Below, piece by piece: positions 49,075 to 61,467 of a DNA stretch of 64,000 nucleotides (position 1 is the first letter of the stretch; every line of letters begins with the position of its first letter). Source of the stretch: Sinotaia quadrata (Eukaryota > Mollusca > Gastropoda > Architaenioglossa > Viviparidae); the NCBI GenBank assembly GCA_028829895.1, contig CM054180.1, positions 87,979,135 through 88,043,134 on the forward strand. The letters run 5' to 3'. The translations under genes and the position numbers were made by a program. Under the pieces are notes generated by a model. The model was not told the DNA's origin, made no database searches, and was given only the letters and a program-made list of their open reading frames with translations.

Positions 49075-49490
49075 GAAAACGCCGGCAATACATACACTCG
49101 GTAAAAGTGCCGCTAGCGAACGCCGGCAATACATACACTCGGTAAAAGTGCCGCTAGCGAACGCCGGCATTACATACATACACACGGTAAAAGTGCCGCT
49201 AGAGAACGCCGGCAATACATACACACGGTAAAAGTGCCGCTAGCGAACGCCGGCATTACATACATACACACGGTAAAAGTGCCGCTAGAGAACGCCGGCA
49301 ATACATACACACGGTAAAAGTGCCGCTAGAGAACGCCGGCAATACATACACACGGTAAAAGTGCCGCTAGCGAACGCCGGCATTACATACATACACACGG
49401 TAAAAGTGCCGCTAGAGAACGCCGGCAATACATACACACGGTAAAAGTGCCGCTAGCGAACGCCGGCAATACATACACTCTCGGTAAACA
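49075..49490. repeat. GC-rich minisatellite, about 40-44 bp x 10
   Basis: The unit contains ggtaaaagtgccgctag and gaacgccggcaatacata. Variants 'agag' and 'agcg', and an extra 'cata', alternate in blocks. Confidence 0.95.
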
Positions 49491-49491
49491 T

Positions 49492-49860
49492 GCCAGTATT
49501 CTGATGTACAACTCTAAAATGTCCCTCTATTCTGATGGTACAACTCTAAAATGTCCCTCTATTCTGATGTACAACTCTAAAATGTCCCTCTATTCTGATG
49601 GTACAACTCTAAAATGTCCCTCTATTCTGATAGTACAACTCTAAAATGTCCCTCTATTCTGATGTACAACTCTAAAATGTCCCTCTATTCTGATGGTACA
49701 ACTCTAAAATGTCCCTCTATTTTGATTTACGCCTCTTTAATGTTCCGCTATTTTTTATATACACCTCTTTAATGTCCCACTATTTTGATGTACACCTCTT
49801 TAATGTCCCATTATTTTGATGTACACCTCTTTAATGTCCTATTATTTTGATGTACACCTA
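49492..49860. repeat. Minisatellite, about 31 bp x 11
   Basis: The unit is tctgatggtacaactctaaa plus atgtccctctat. Later copies drift to 'cacctctttaatgtcc'. Confidence 0.93.
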
Positions 49861-50064
49861 AATAGATGTGTGGCCGCCAAATCATTTCATTGTATTTATA
49901 AGGTGTAGACACCTCTAACCATGCTTTGATTTAGATTTTGAAAAGTCAAGCACAGCAAAGCAGATTGTGGCAATGTTACTTTTACATGATTTGAGATTAA
50001 GTAGATAAATCTAAAGCTTTTATTTAATTCAAAGCTGAAGAACAGATAAGCAGACTGGCAATTT

Positions 50065-50385
50065 ATATGTCACATTATAGTGAGGACATGTACACACACC
50101 CTAACTATGTTTTGTTTTATGTCACAATATAGTGAGGTACATGTACACACACCCTAACTGTGCTTTGTTTATGTTGCATTATAGTGAGGTACATGTACAC
50201 ACACCCTAACTGTGCTTTGTTTATGTTGCATTATAGTGAGGTACATGTACACACACCCTAACTGTGCTTTGTTTATGTTGCATTATAGTGAGGTACATGT
50301 ACACACACCCTAACTGTGCTTTGATTTATGTTGCATTATAGTGAGGTAAATGTACACACACCCTAACTGTGCTTTGATTTAGTGA
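50065..50385. repeat. Minisatellite, about 53 bp x 6
   Basis: The unit contains tatagtgaggtacatgtaca and caccctaactgtgctttg. Confidence 0.95.
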
Positions 50386-50664
50386 AAAGTTGAAGCACCG
50401 AAAAATGGTTTGGGTAATTCTAATGTTACACTGAACGACTTCTAAAATAATAATAAATTTAATTTTGCATTAAACGTCAACAGAAAATGGAAAGAAAGAA
50501 AGAAATTCGGAAATAAAGAAAGAAATTCGGAAAGAAAGAAAGAGACTAGTAAGTAGCTAAAGATCTAGACACAAACATGATAACTGCCGTACCTTCTGCT
50601 TGACACAGCAAATGCACTCCCGAAGTCGTGAAAGCATTGTGGATTTTTCGTTAAAAGTGAAACA

Positions 50665-50910
50665 AGTGTATCCCGTCAGTGGCTAACACGAGAAACAAAG
50701 TGAATCCCGTCAGTGGCTAACTCGAGAAACAGAATCCCGTCAGTGGCTAACACGAGAAACAAAGTGAATCCCGTCAGTGGCTAACTCGAGAAACAGAATC
50801 CCGTCAGTGGCTAACACGAGAAACAAAGTGAATCCCGCCAGTGGCTAACACGAGAAACAAAGTGAATCCCGCCAGTGGCTAACACGAGAAACAAAGTGAA
50901 TCCAGTCAGT
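50665..50910. repeat. Minisatellite, 34/28 bp alternating
   Basis: gaatcccgtcagtggctaac is followed by either 'acgagaaacaaagt' or 'tcgagaaaca'. The two forms alternate, forming a 62-bp dimer. Confidence 0.93.
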
Positions 50911-50919
50911 GTCACTCCT

Positions 50920-51820
50920 TCACAGTTCTGTCGTGTATCTTAACTCTGACCGCTTTCTTTCAGACGGCCACCGCCAAAGGAGAGGCAAAGTGACGTGATG
51001 ACATGCAAATCGTAATCCCGTGATTAAAACAACTACCTATGAGTAAAGCGGCGCCACAAATCGAGAAATGACTTAAATATTAGAAATTAAAATTGAATCT
51101 TCAATTGTAATTGTTGCCGTATAACAAATGTTACTTAGGAAGTTTCATTCACTATAATACTATTTTCCTCAAATACAAGTCACGCAGAGGCTAATTTCCA
51201 ACGAATTAATCTGTAACAGGTTAAATCTTACAACTCACAATCCTAAGTGAGGGCGTGTCGGCTGACTGACTCAGATAGCTTGGCCTCCCATATAAAGCTT
51301 TCAAGGACTGATTTCATACGAAGTTGAAATAAATATGGATAACCTCTACAATCAAAAGATGCGATGCGATGCGATGACACGTTCGTAACTCTGGAACCGA
51401 AAGTCTGCGAGTCAAGGGTTGTCAGACTGAATACGTAAGAGTGCGAGGCCAGGCTAAACTGCCGCTCATCAATAACAGCGTTATCACTGTGTCAGAGAGG
51501 GAGAAATGGTTGTGGGCTTCGATGAAGCAATGGAGAACGCGGTGACGCCGGGGAAACAAATAGAAGGAATAGTTTACTAAAACAGGGATCAAGGTGGCGG
51601 TAGTGTATTTGGCCTTGTGCGATGATGCAGCTGGAGCCGAAGAGAAAGTCTGCCGTTTTGGACCTCGAGAGCTTGGCGAGTACACTCAGCAAGACCATTC
51701 CAGTGGTACTAGTCGACTACAGGGCTACATTCTAACAAACAGCTCTCTGGCATCTTGTAGGAACGTGCACGCGTGATCCAAGCAAGACGATAAAGCCTTC
51801 AGTATGCTGCATAATTAGGA
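50920..51820. other. Intron sequence, unrecognised
   Basis: Somewhat GC-richer. A short gatgc repeat lies at 51357-51378. Overlapping open frames at 51422-51776 have no known domain. Confidence 0.4.
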
Positions 51821-51827
51821 ACGTGCG

Positions 51828-51985
51828 ACTCAGTCAAGCACTGACACTCTGTATAGTGTTATTTCACTTACAGAATGGAGAGCACTGACACTATGTATAG
51901 TGTTATTTCACTTACATAATGGAGAGCACTGACACTATGTACATTGTTATTTCAATGAGAGAACAGAGAGCACTGACAATTTTTT
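51828..51985. repeat. Minisatellite, about 53 bp x 3
   Basis: agcactgacactatgtatag and tgttatttcacttaca recur. Confidence 0.9.
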
Positions 51986-51989
51986 AGGG

Positions 51990-53600
51990 CAAATAAAACA
52001 AAAATTATTAAAATTTTAAAAAAAATATCTATACCAAGCACTAACGGCGGTGACATCATCATGCATGCAGGTGTGATGATGACCTCAGTGAGTAATAAAT
52101 TGGTAGACTAGAAGTCATTAAGAGACGAAGTAAGTAAGAGATAATTAGGTCTGCTAAGTGTATCAGTTATAGTGTTCGAAAAATAGTGTGCATTATGTAG
52201 CGACCCCGCAACACAACAACCAACAAATAGTCTGTGTAGTGACTTCTGCCTCAGCCTAATTCAGATCAACAATGGAGACTTTTCATGATACCCCACTGTC
52301 TTCTATATTGTAATTAGAACTTGAGAAGAAACAACATTAATCAAGCATAAAAAAAAAATAAAGACTGAATAACTATTGAAATAGTTTTGTTATAAGGAAA
52401 AATTACATCATATGTTCAATCATATGATTGTTTTGCTAATGATATTAAGGGAAGGACGTTTCACTGTACAATTAAGCTGTTACACTGTGGATTAACTATT
52501 TAGAATTAAGATTTTTATTATATACACACAAACAAATATATATTGTCATTTCTTTCGCACGAAGTTACTTTATGTGCCTTGATTTGAAAACAAAAGGAAG
52601 TTAAGATACAAACACAACCATAAAAGTAATCACTAAATGAGAAATTCATCCAATGAATCCCCAACCTGTGTACAATCGTAGCAGCCACCATCTTATATTG
52701 TAGACTCGTGTCTTTTCAGATAAGTTTTTCATACATCACCGATAGGCTTACTCATTTCATTGTTCATCCTTTATACATCGCCGAATTTGCTTACTAGTTC
52801 TTTCATTGTTGAACTTTCATTGCTAACAGGTTAACTGTATTATCGTTTTTGAAGGAATATGTAGCCGAAACGCTGATCATTTTAGCTGTTTTATTTTTGT
52901 ATGCCTACCTATAAAAGTGTTTTGATTTTTGCATGCTGACTAGGTACCCCCTACTCATTTTCTCGCTTCATATTTATTAGCTTATTGCATGTTATTGGCT
53001 ATCGTTCAAAACCCTTTATAAACATTTGAATGAAAAACACCATTTTTTAAAAGACATTTTATTGGTATTTTACTGAACCAGACTCGTGCGATGATGCATC
53101 ATTGCAAACGAAAAGAAAACAAAAAGGAAAGAAAGGTATCTTAGAGAGTGATAGAAGAAAGATGGTTCCGAGAGAGAGTGAGCGAGCAAACAGCCGCTGC
53201 AACTGGGCAAATTGCCAAGAGCGGCAAACCCGCTCCTGCATAGACTGAGGCAGGCAGGCTAGCAGCCCATGCTGATTTCTAACATATATTTCTGGAATCC
53301 AAAGATTTTCAGGTACAAATACAGTCCCATCGTTCTACATCACATTGACCCCCTACCCGGCCCTTCCTCTAACACGTACACAATATATACACTGTACATT
53401 CTTTGCTGTGAGCAGTTGCCGGGGAAACCCGTTTTCTTTCTCTTGGTAGATATCAGTTCAAATGCATGCAGACAAGAAAGTGAGAAAGTATTACGTGCAA
53501 ATATACCACCAGTGAATATGTATGCATAAGGGGGGGTGGTGGTGGTAAATTCAAACATTGTCAGTAAGAATGCATATATAAAATGGGGATAAGGGATATT
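51990..53600. other. Intron sequence, unrecognised
   Basis: Open frames at 53059-53241 and 53269-53558 have no known domain. Nothing else seen. Confidence 0.4.
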
Positions 53601-53604
53601 AATA

Positions 53605-54255
53605 CAACATCAATAAGACTGCATGCATAAAATATCGGGGAATATTAATACATCAGTAATAGGGTGTGCATACAATGGAGATGAGATGATATTAATACAT
53701 CCTGAGTAGAATTCATGCAAACAAGAGAGGGACTGAGCTGATATTAATACATCTTCAGTAAGAATGCATGCAAACAAGAAAGGGAAATGGAGTGATATTA
53801 ATACATCCTCAAGAATGCATGCATACAAGAAAGGGAAATGGGGTGATATTAATACACCCGCAGTAAAAATGCATGCATACAAGAAAGGGGAATGTGATAT
53901 TAATACACCCACAGTAAGAATGCATGCATACAAGAAAGGGGAATGCAATATTAATACATCCTCAAGAATATACGCATACAAGAAAGGAAAATGGGGTGAT
54001 ATTAATATATCCTCAGTAAGAATGCATTCATACAAGAAAGAGGAATGTGATATTAATACACCCGCAGTAAGAATGCATGCATACAAGAAAGGAGAATGTG
54101 ATATTAATACACCCACAGGAAGAATGCATGCATACAAGAAAAGGGAATGTGATATTAATACATCCGCAGTAAGAATGCATGCATACAAGAAAAGGGAATG
54201 TGATATTAATACATCCGCAGTAAGAATGCATGCATACAAGAAAGGGGAATATGTC
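53605..54255. repeat. Minisatellite, about 48-51 bp x 13
   Basis: The unit contains gaatgcatgcatacaagaaa and gtgatattaatacaccc. Its period is a multiple of three in most copies, so frames of about 200 codons are open on both strands. Neither is a gene. Confidence 0.95.
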
Positions 54256-54469
54256 AGTGAGAGGGAGATGCACTTTCACTTTACGATTTGTATGATTGCT
54301 GATATCAGGAGAAGTACAGTGACTATAAAATCCTTTGATTTAGCTCTGTGTACCAACATTAGTAACAAAGAATAGCATCTTGGCATAATGATATAAAATA
54401 TTCCAACCATTGTTACTATATCAACTGACGCAGTGGTGATTGTCTTGAACTATGCCACAGTCAAAACAA

Positions 54470-54560
54470 ATATAAAGACTAGAGACACAAAATGACTATA
54501 AAGACAACAACAGTCACAGAATGACTATAAAGACAACAACAGTCACAGAAACACTATAAA
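54470..54560. repeat. 33 bp x 2-3
   Basis: 'agtcacagaatgactataaa' with 'gacaacaac' recurs. Confidence 0.85.
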
Positions 54561-57500
54561 AATTTCAAGAATACAAAGACTGCAGTCACAAAATGTGTTC
54601 CACAAAGTGAATAAATAAATATTAATAGTAAAATTTTAATATACCCTGGATCTTACTTATAACATTAAACATGCTTTGTGCTACCAGCAGATGAATTTAT
54701 CAATGGAGGTCCAGCATAGAGTTTTTTAGTATGATCAATTCCTTCAACTAAATATTTATTCAGACATACTAAAAATATTCAAGAATTAATCTAAAGAATT
54801 AATATTTAATTTATTTTTTTATTCACACACACATACACACACAAACATTTTATTATAACTCATTGCACCATATATTGTCTATAGTGATTATAATTTTAAT
54901 AAGCTGAAACATTAAATATTAGTTGTGCAAAATCTGGTATTGAATTTATTAGCAGTTTTATTCAAAAGCTGCACTAGCTCGCCTTGTTGTCCTTGCCATC
55001 TGACTGAATAGACAGATCTGTGACAGATGTGGAGAGGTAAAGATAGACTATCATCAAAACTCAGAGGACTGCAATATAGACTTAAAAGAAAAACTATCAT
55101 CAAAACTCAGTAGACTGCAGTACTGACTCATCCAGAATTAAGTACTCAACAGGAAAACATTTCATTCTGGATCTCTTTATTGGTCCAAAGAAATTTTAAC
55201 TTGATAAATCATTGAACAATCTTTCTTTAATTTACTCCCATTTTTATAGGTAAAGGTTTCAGTCTACCATTTTATATATTTATCTTATATTTAGTCATTT
55301 ATCTTATTGTTTTCTCTTATAAACTGAATATTAATGATAATATGACCTTTAATAAGTATGACAAGAATCTACCCCATGAACTGTACTACAGAATAAAAAT
55401 GATACAATACAACCTTTTGTAATTTTGATAAGATCCTACCCAGTGAATTGTTCAACTGAATAATGATACAATACAACCTTTTGTAAGTATGATTCGATCA
55501 TACACAGTGAATTGTACTATTGAAGAGTAATGACATACCATATGCATGATCTACTATATTTATTTTGGGGGGACAGGGAGGAAATCTACTGATTTGCAAT
55601 GAAGCTATATTGTTTTCACTTTTCGCCTACTAATATATATTTAAGATGCATGTACATTTATAATACATGTATACTTTCTTTTCCTTTTTTTTTACATGAA
55701 AGATAGTAGACAGTCTAAAAAAAACTGTCTATAGCAAAGTCAGAATGGAAAAAAGAAATCTTTCTTTCATTAGCTATCCAAGTAAGAAACTTCTATAACC
55801 CCATCATAACAAGGCAGAATATTTTTTTTTTATAAATAAGAGAATTAGAAGGAATGAAAGATGAAAGAAGGAGACTGGTATTGTTACAAAGTTTCAAAGA
55901 CTTTAAGAAAGATACTCTCAAATATTTATTATCTTTAAATGATTTAATGATCATTAATAATATGACAATAGACTGAGTACTTATTCTAGATAAAATATAA
56001 GACTTTACAATATTGACAGTAATAATTCACAATGACTTCACACAAACTGCTGCTTGAAAATGACCATGGGTTTTTCTGTCACAGCTCAAGAGACAGTTCC
56101 TTTCGAATAGATGGACCCTAATTAGCAATTGAATGTTGATTGTACAGCTTATACTTTGCTTAAGAACTGTTGACTATGTATATGTGAAAATAAGCAATAT
56201 CTTCAAACAGAAGTGTACATGTATGAAATTAGAGCTGTATTTAGTGAAGTTTGCTGTGAAGAGGTAGTCTATGAAGACTGCAGAAAAAGTTATATGCTTA
56301 GGTCTTGGTGTTCAAAGAATAATTCTAGCTGAACGGTTTTAAACCTTTTTAAGTTTTTGCTGAAGACACAATAGCAAACCTGTAAGAGATATTTACATTA
56401 GCCAAGTCAAGATGGTACTAGTGAACACAAAAAGGCTTTTCTTGAATAAGTATGGAGAAATTTGTGAATGATTTAATAAATTAATTTGTCTCAACTCTGG
56501 ATATATTGATATATAACATTTTTAAGTATTGAAGATCAGTTGATGTTGTGATAGAACTGTCAAAAAATTACACCCAGCTTTGTAAGTGACTGACTAAATT
56601 TAATGAGAATGTCACTGTTATTCATGGATTCAAGCATAGGCCATATAAAGCAACAAGCTTTTCAGTTTATCTATTATATTCATCTGTTACTTATTGTCAG
56701 AAAAGTCTCTGCAAATTATGCCTTTTTAAATCAATAATTCTTATCAATTACGTTTTCATTTTTCTATAATGAATACTGTACCATAAACCCGGTCTTGCAT
56801 ACAGTGGTGCAATAACCACCTTTGTTATGTGTCAAGAATGTTGGTCACTCAACCAACAGGCATGGGCAGTCGAAAAGTGAGGGATGGACAGGGGGTAGCA
56901 GAAGGTAAGTTGTTGATGGACACTCAATGTCTTTATTTGGAGATATGTTTTCCTGTTGGTGATGTAGGTTAAAACTGAGAATCATGGGCATACATAGGTG
57001 CCTATAAGAAGTAGAACTGAAAATGTACTAAAAAGTTATACTCAAAACTTTGTCCATAAATCCAAGAATTTAATTGAGGCAAATGAAGCGACTTTAGTCT
57101 GCAGTTACATCAGAGAAGGTAAGCATATTGATTTCTCAGAAATTGTTATATGTATATTTTATTAAGGGTGCTTGTAGAGATAGTCATGTTTTTCTTTATC
57201 GATTTTTGCATGTAAAAACTAACATAATTTCTTTCAGGATGTTCAGTGGCGATAGAATATGTCTTGTTAACTTAAACACCTGTTGTACATTGGATGTAGT
57301 GAGATACTCATTCATTCTGCATTAAGTGAAACCTTTTATAATTATTGTAAACTGCATGAGTGTGGACTGGGACATTTTCTCATTTGTAAATCTTGTTGAT
57401 TTATAAGAGATGCCTATTTCTGTTGCCCAAAAGGATGTGATGATAATTGTGTAAGCCCTTGCTGAAAGAACTGTTTTTTATTCCAGTGGGTTTTCCTTTT

Positions 57501-57770
57501 CTTCCTTCATTGTGTCTATTATTCTCTGAGAACTGTGAATGATTTTCAAGACATGTGCCTGGATTTGAACAACAGAGAGCCACATCATGAGGACTGACCT
57601 TGTGTGAACTTCGCTGAGTGTCCACCCATTATGAATAGACAGCTAAGTGCATATCTCTGCCAATTGACTCAACCAGTGTTTTTCAATTACACAAAAATAT
57701 CACAGACAGAATAGGCAGTCTCAGAAGGATCACATATGTGTATCTTAAATCAGATTGTTTGTAATATTTT
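54560..57770. other. Intron sequence, AT-rich
   Basis: A weak repeat ('gatacaatacaaccttttgt') occurs at 55390-55500. 'aaaactatcatcaaaactca' is duplicated at 55040-55110. No coding or mobile-element signature. Confidence 0.4.
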
Positions 57771-57774
57771 ATTG

Positions 57775-58095
57775 TAAATTATTAAATTTTATTCTTGTTA
57801 TGAATTTACTCAATTATAAGTGTGACCGAGGGGTTGGTGGGAGCAGAGCCAAAAGTGGTATGAATGATCTTTTATTAATCAGTCAAATTAAGAACAACTA
57901 ATCCAACATGTGCATGTACATCTGTGCACCAATTTACGTGTCATTACACTGAATGCCAGAACTCAAGGGCAATATAATTGTAAAGGATGAATGGTGAATT
58001 AGGCAACCAGACTGTGTCAATAAGTGTGAATATTCAAACTAATAACTTTAAATCCTGATACTGAGACAGGGTTGTTAAATATAAACTGGTATGTA
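57775..58095 (+). repeat. Dispersed repeat family, copy 4
   Basis: Begins AT-rich with 'ttattgtaaattattaaa', then 'ggggttggtgggagcagagc', and ends 'aatcctgatactgagacagg' followed by 'gttgttaaat' (58051-58080). Block order matches copies 1-3. Confidence 0.55.
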
Positions 58096-58189
58096 ACACT
58101 TATTTCTCACCCATGTCTTGAAATCAAAAACATATTTCTTTACATTTTGCATGGAAGAAGCTGTTTTATTTGGACAGTAGATTTGTACA

Positions 58190-58910
58190 GTTGAGTATCA
58201 TCAGTGTGCATCTGAGGGAACACAGTTTGGTGAGTTTTAACACTAGATAAAAGTGATGGATATTAAAAATGGAACACAGTTTGGTAAGAATTAACACTAG
58301 ATAAAAGTGATGGATATTAAAAGTGAAACACAGTTTGGTAAGTTTTAACACTAGATAAAAGTGATGGATATTAATAATGGAACACAGTTTGGTAAGTTTT
58401 AACACTAGATAAAAGTGATGGATATTAATAATGGAACACAATTTGGTGAGTTTTAATACTGGATAAAAGTGATGGATATTAATAATGGAACACAGTTTGG
58501 TAAGTTTTAACACTAGATAAAAGTGATGGATATTAATAATGGAACACAGTTTGGTAAGTTTTAACACTAGATAAAAGTGATGGATATTAATAATGGAACA
58601 CAATTTGGTTAGTTTTAACACTAGGTCCAAATGATGGATATTAATAATGGAATACAATTTGGTGAGTTTTAACACTAGATAGAAATGATGGATATTAATA
58701 ATGGAACACAGTTTGGTGAGTTTTAATACTGGATAAAAGTGATGGATATTAAAAATGGAACACAGTTTGGTGAGTTTTAACACTAGATAGAAATGATGGA
58801 TAATAAAATGGAACACATTTTGGTAAGTTTTAACACTGGATAAAAGTGATGGATATTAAAATGGAACACATTTTGGTAAGTTTTAACACTGGATAAAAGT
58901 GATGCAAATT
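58190..58910. repeat. Minisatellite, 54 bp x 13
   Basis: The unit contains aacactagataaaagtgatg and gaacacagtttggtaag. Period 54 gives a long minus-strand frame with an 18-residue repeat; not a gene. Confidence 0.97.
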
Positions 58911-59560
58911 ATTGCACTAAATAATTGAAAAAGATTGATCAAAGAAAAGAGCCCTGTTTGGACACCATGGCACAAATTGTTTTCTTTTCATCAAATATGA
59001 TAGAACCAAGAAAAAGTGGTACCATGATACCAGATAACAATATATTCCTGGTCATTAGCATCCAAGACTGTAGATAAATCAAGGATTGTGAAAAATGAAA
59101 TTCTTTTCACCACTTATTCTAAGATTTTGATGAAAGTGATGAATAGAGATGAGACAAAGTTTTCATCAAGTTTATCAGGACAAGGGTACTTTTTAAAAAG
59201 ATGCTATAATAGTTGTTTTAAAAGTGATGGAGAAAATTCCAGTTGAAAAAGTATTTATGATTTCACAGCAGCATTGTCATGTATTTATCAATGTTTAAAT
59301 TAGTTCAGGATTGATATTGTTTTATGTTTCTTAATTTTTCAGTAAGTTCAAGACCCCTAATGTCCTATACTTATTAACTATTAAATGAGTTGAAGATTGA
59401 TACTGTCATATGTTTATTATCTTTTCAATGAGTTAAAGACTACTGTCAAACATTTATTAACTTTCCAGCAAGTTCAAAAGCATACAATTATATATTTATT
59501 AACTTTTTAACAAGTTTCAAGAGCACTAATGTCAGATATATATTAATATTTTAATAGGTT
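58910..59560. other. Intron sequence with decayed repeats
   Basis: From 59290 onward 'atttattaactttt' phrases foreshadow the next array. Confidence 0.4.
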
Positions 59561-59564
59561 CAAG

Positions 59565-59965
59565 AGTCTTGCTGTCAGCATATTCAATAGCCTACTAAAA
59601 TATATTTATTAACTTTTAAACAAGTTCATAATCAGGAATGCTTATATATTTATTAACTTTTAAACAAGTTCATGATCAGTACTGTTTATATATTTATCAA
59701 ATTTTAAACAAGTTCATGATCAGTACTGTTTATATATTTCTCAAATTTTAAACAAGTTCATGATCAGCACTGTTTATATATTTCTCAACTTTAAACAAGT
59801 TCATGATCAGTACTGTTTATATATTTCTCAAATTTTAAACAAGTTCATGATCAGTACTGTTCATATATTTCTCAAATTTTAAACAAGTTCATGATCAGTA
59901 CTGTTCATATATTTCTCAACTTCTAACAACTTCAAGATTGGTACTGTTATATATTTATTAACATT
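59565..59965. repeat. Minisatellite, about 43 bp x 9
   Basis: The unit contains aaacaagttcatgatcagta and ctgtttatatatttctcaa. It ends about 35 bp downstream (gene sense) of the 59999 donor. Confidence 0.95.
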
Positions 59966-59999
59966 TACTTAAGTTCAGACAAAATAAATTGATTCTTAC

Positions 60000-60089
60000 C
60001 TCAGTGTCTGGAGTCTTGCCATAGATAGCAAAGTCTAAAACTTTGCAGATATCAAAGAAAATTTCATCACTGTCTCTGTCACCATTTAT
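60000..60089 (-). CDS. AK5: AK5-like exon: end of domain 1
   Basis: This 90-nt exon (30 codons, phase 0 to 0) lies between acceptor cttttacag and donor GTAAGA. It encodes INGDRDSDEIFFDICKVLD followed by a short tail ending PDTE. The NGDR-x-DEIF pattern is the usual last strand and helix of AK1-type domains, where AK1 has an NAEG motif, so this exon closes kinase domain 1. It follows the previous exon without interruption of frame (GKLVV then INGDRD), which supports both boundaries. Confidence 0.85.
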
Positions 60090-60284
60090 CTGTAAAAGAC
60101 AAACACTGCATTTTATAATCAAAACGAACTTTTTACCATTGTTTGTCTACCATTGTTTAATAAGACCTGCTGAAAGAAACTTGATGTGAAAGTTAATGTA
60201 ATCAAAAAATTCTCAAGCAAAATAAACCAGCTATTACTGACTTTTTAGAATATATACTATTATTCCTTAAACATGCAACTCTCT

Positions 60285-60480
60285 AAAACAATCTATAAAC
60301 ATTCATTGAACCACAAACTTTCCTAAAACATACTAAAGACATTCTTTATATATATCACAAACATTCTTTAAACTATACAAACTTTCCTAAAACATACCAC
60401 AAACATTCTTTAACTATACAACAAAAAAATCTACTATCTACAAACATTCTTTAAAATACCCCAAACTTTCTTAAATTATA
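60285..60480. repeat. Degenerate 'acaaacattctttaaac' array
   Basis: About six imperfect copies of a phrase of about 30 bp in the short intron between the two domain 1 exons. Confidence 0.7.
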
Positions 60481-60569
60481 CTACCAACTTTCTCAACATC
60501 TTAACAAAACCTTTCCTCCTACTGCTACTAAATTTACTACTACACTTCCAAAATCATGCCACAACATAC

Positions 60570-60761
60570 CACAACTAGTTTTCCATTGTCTTCAAAGGTC
60601 TTCAACACTGGAATAGTGTTGTTTTTGAAGTAGGTAAGTTTTCTTCCAATAGCAACCAGATTATCATCAATGCGATCACTCTCCTTACCCCTCAAGCTAA
60701 GCCGCTGATGCAGACAATGTTCTTCACAGTCCAGTAGGATCACAAATGATAGCCCACCAAT
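60570..60761 (-). CDS. AK5: AK5-like exon: domain 1, LID and C-terminal part
   Basis: This 192-nt exon (64 codons, phase 0 at both ends) follows an acceptor reading ttaaattag and ends at a GTATGT donor. It starts IGGLSFVILLDC, the core strand after the NMP-binding region, and continues through the LID motif GKESDRIDDN to an alpha-helical IGRKL segment. The three LID and core arginines expected for catalysis are present at visible residues 24, 30 and 40, so domain 1 looks catalytically competent in the part that can be seen. The P-loop of this domain must lie in exons beyond the right edge of the window. Confidence 0.85.
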
Positions 60762-60779
60762 CTAATTTAAAATTTAGAG

Positions 60780-61425
60780 TTAATAATTAATGAAAATAAT
60801 AACAATAGAAATACAGGCAAAACTGCTATTAGACTTCTAGCATTATAAAAGACAATCAGTTATTGTCAGGATTATTATGAAATCAGTAGAATATATTGAA
60901 TAAAATGGATATTTTTTACTAACAAAGTTTGCATCAAACCTGAATTATCAGAGACCAATAACTGGTTTTATTTTTAGGTTTAGTGTTTGCAATGTTAGAC
61001 AAAGAATTTATTTATTGGGCTACCAGATAGCAGATGGTAGAACCATAGTCTGAGTAGCAAGGAATAAGTATTGTCAGATAATAATTGTGACATAACAAAC
61101 ATACATGAGAAAGTGAGTGACATAATTTAAAGAAGCATCCAACCCTCTCTCAGTAATTACCATGCAAGGGAGCATCCCAAGACTAGTAACCTTTGGTACT
61201 TAAAGTGGTCATAAGTAGGTTTGGCTTTGAACATTACACTCCTCTTGGAAATCTCTGGAAGTCCCTGAATAACGTAATATATCCAACTACTACTGTTCTG
61301 TCAGCACATGCACACTATTTTTGATTTCTCATATTTATTGATCATTGTTGCATAATAAAACTAGAAATTACCAGAATCTGTGCCTGAGTAACTATATATT
61401 CCTAGACTTGTTGCCATTGTATAGA
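60780..61425. other. Intron sequence upstream of the first visible exon
   Basis: Nothing recognised. Further exons of domain 1 were not found up to the right edge. Confidence 0.4.
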
Positions 61426-61460
61426 ACAGTGGTTATCAACCTCTTTTTAGCCCTATGCAC
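61426..61460 (+). mobile_element. hAT-like terminus feeding a minisatellite
   Basis: 'cagtggttatcaacctcttt' followed by 'ttagccc' resembles the CAGTGGTTCTCAACCTTTTT end of hAT/Charlie-type elements. A matching right end was not found. Confidence 0.55.
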
Positions 61461-61467
61461 TCTTTTC

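Larger units (their letters stand above)
3269..60761 (-). other. AK5: Gene span: two-domain adenylate kinase (AK5-like), partial at both ends
   Basis: Eight exons on the minus strand join into one frame of 933 nt (311 codons), with GT-AG borders and matching phases throughout. Adenylate kinases transfer phosphate between ATP and AMP to balance adenine nucleotides; AK5 is a cytosolic form with two kinase domains in tandem. Visible residues 1-94 are the LID and C-terminal part of domain 1, 95-140 a linker, and 141-311 most of an AK1-like domain 2. Introns are about 0.5 kb (60.1-60.6), 24.7 kb, 4.9 kb, 21.4 kb, 2.4 kb, 2.2 kb and 0.5 kb. The promoter, the N-terminal half of domain 1 and the final 20-30 residues are not seen. 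The AK5 name rests on the two-domain layout and on domain-2 resemblance; a lineage-specific multi-domain kinase remains possible. Confidence 0.85.

Noticed and set aside
53610..54375. Two opposed frames of about 200 codons as genes
   Set aside because: Both are readings of the same array; kept only as a low-interest finding.
58166..58816. 216-codon minus-strand frame
   Set aside because: A 54-bp minisatellite whose period preserves frame; no non-repeat domain.
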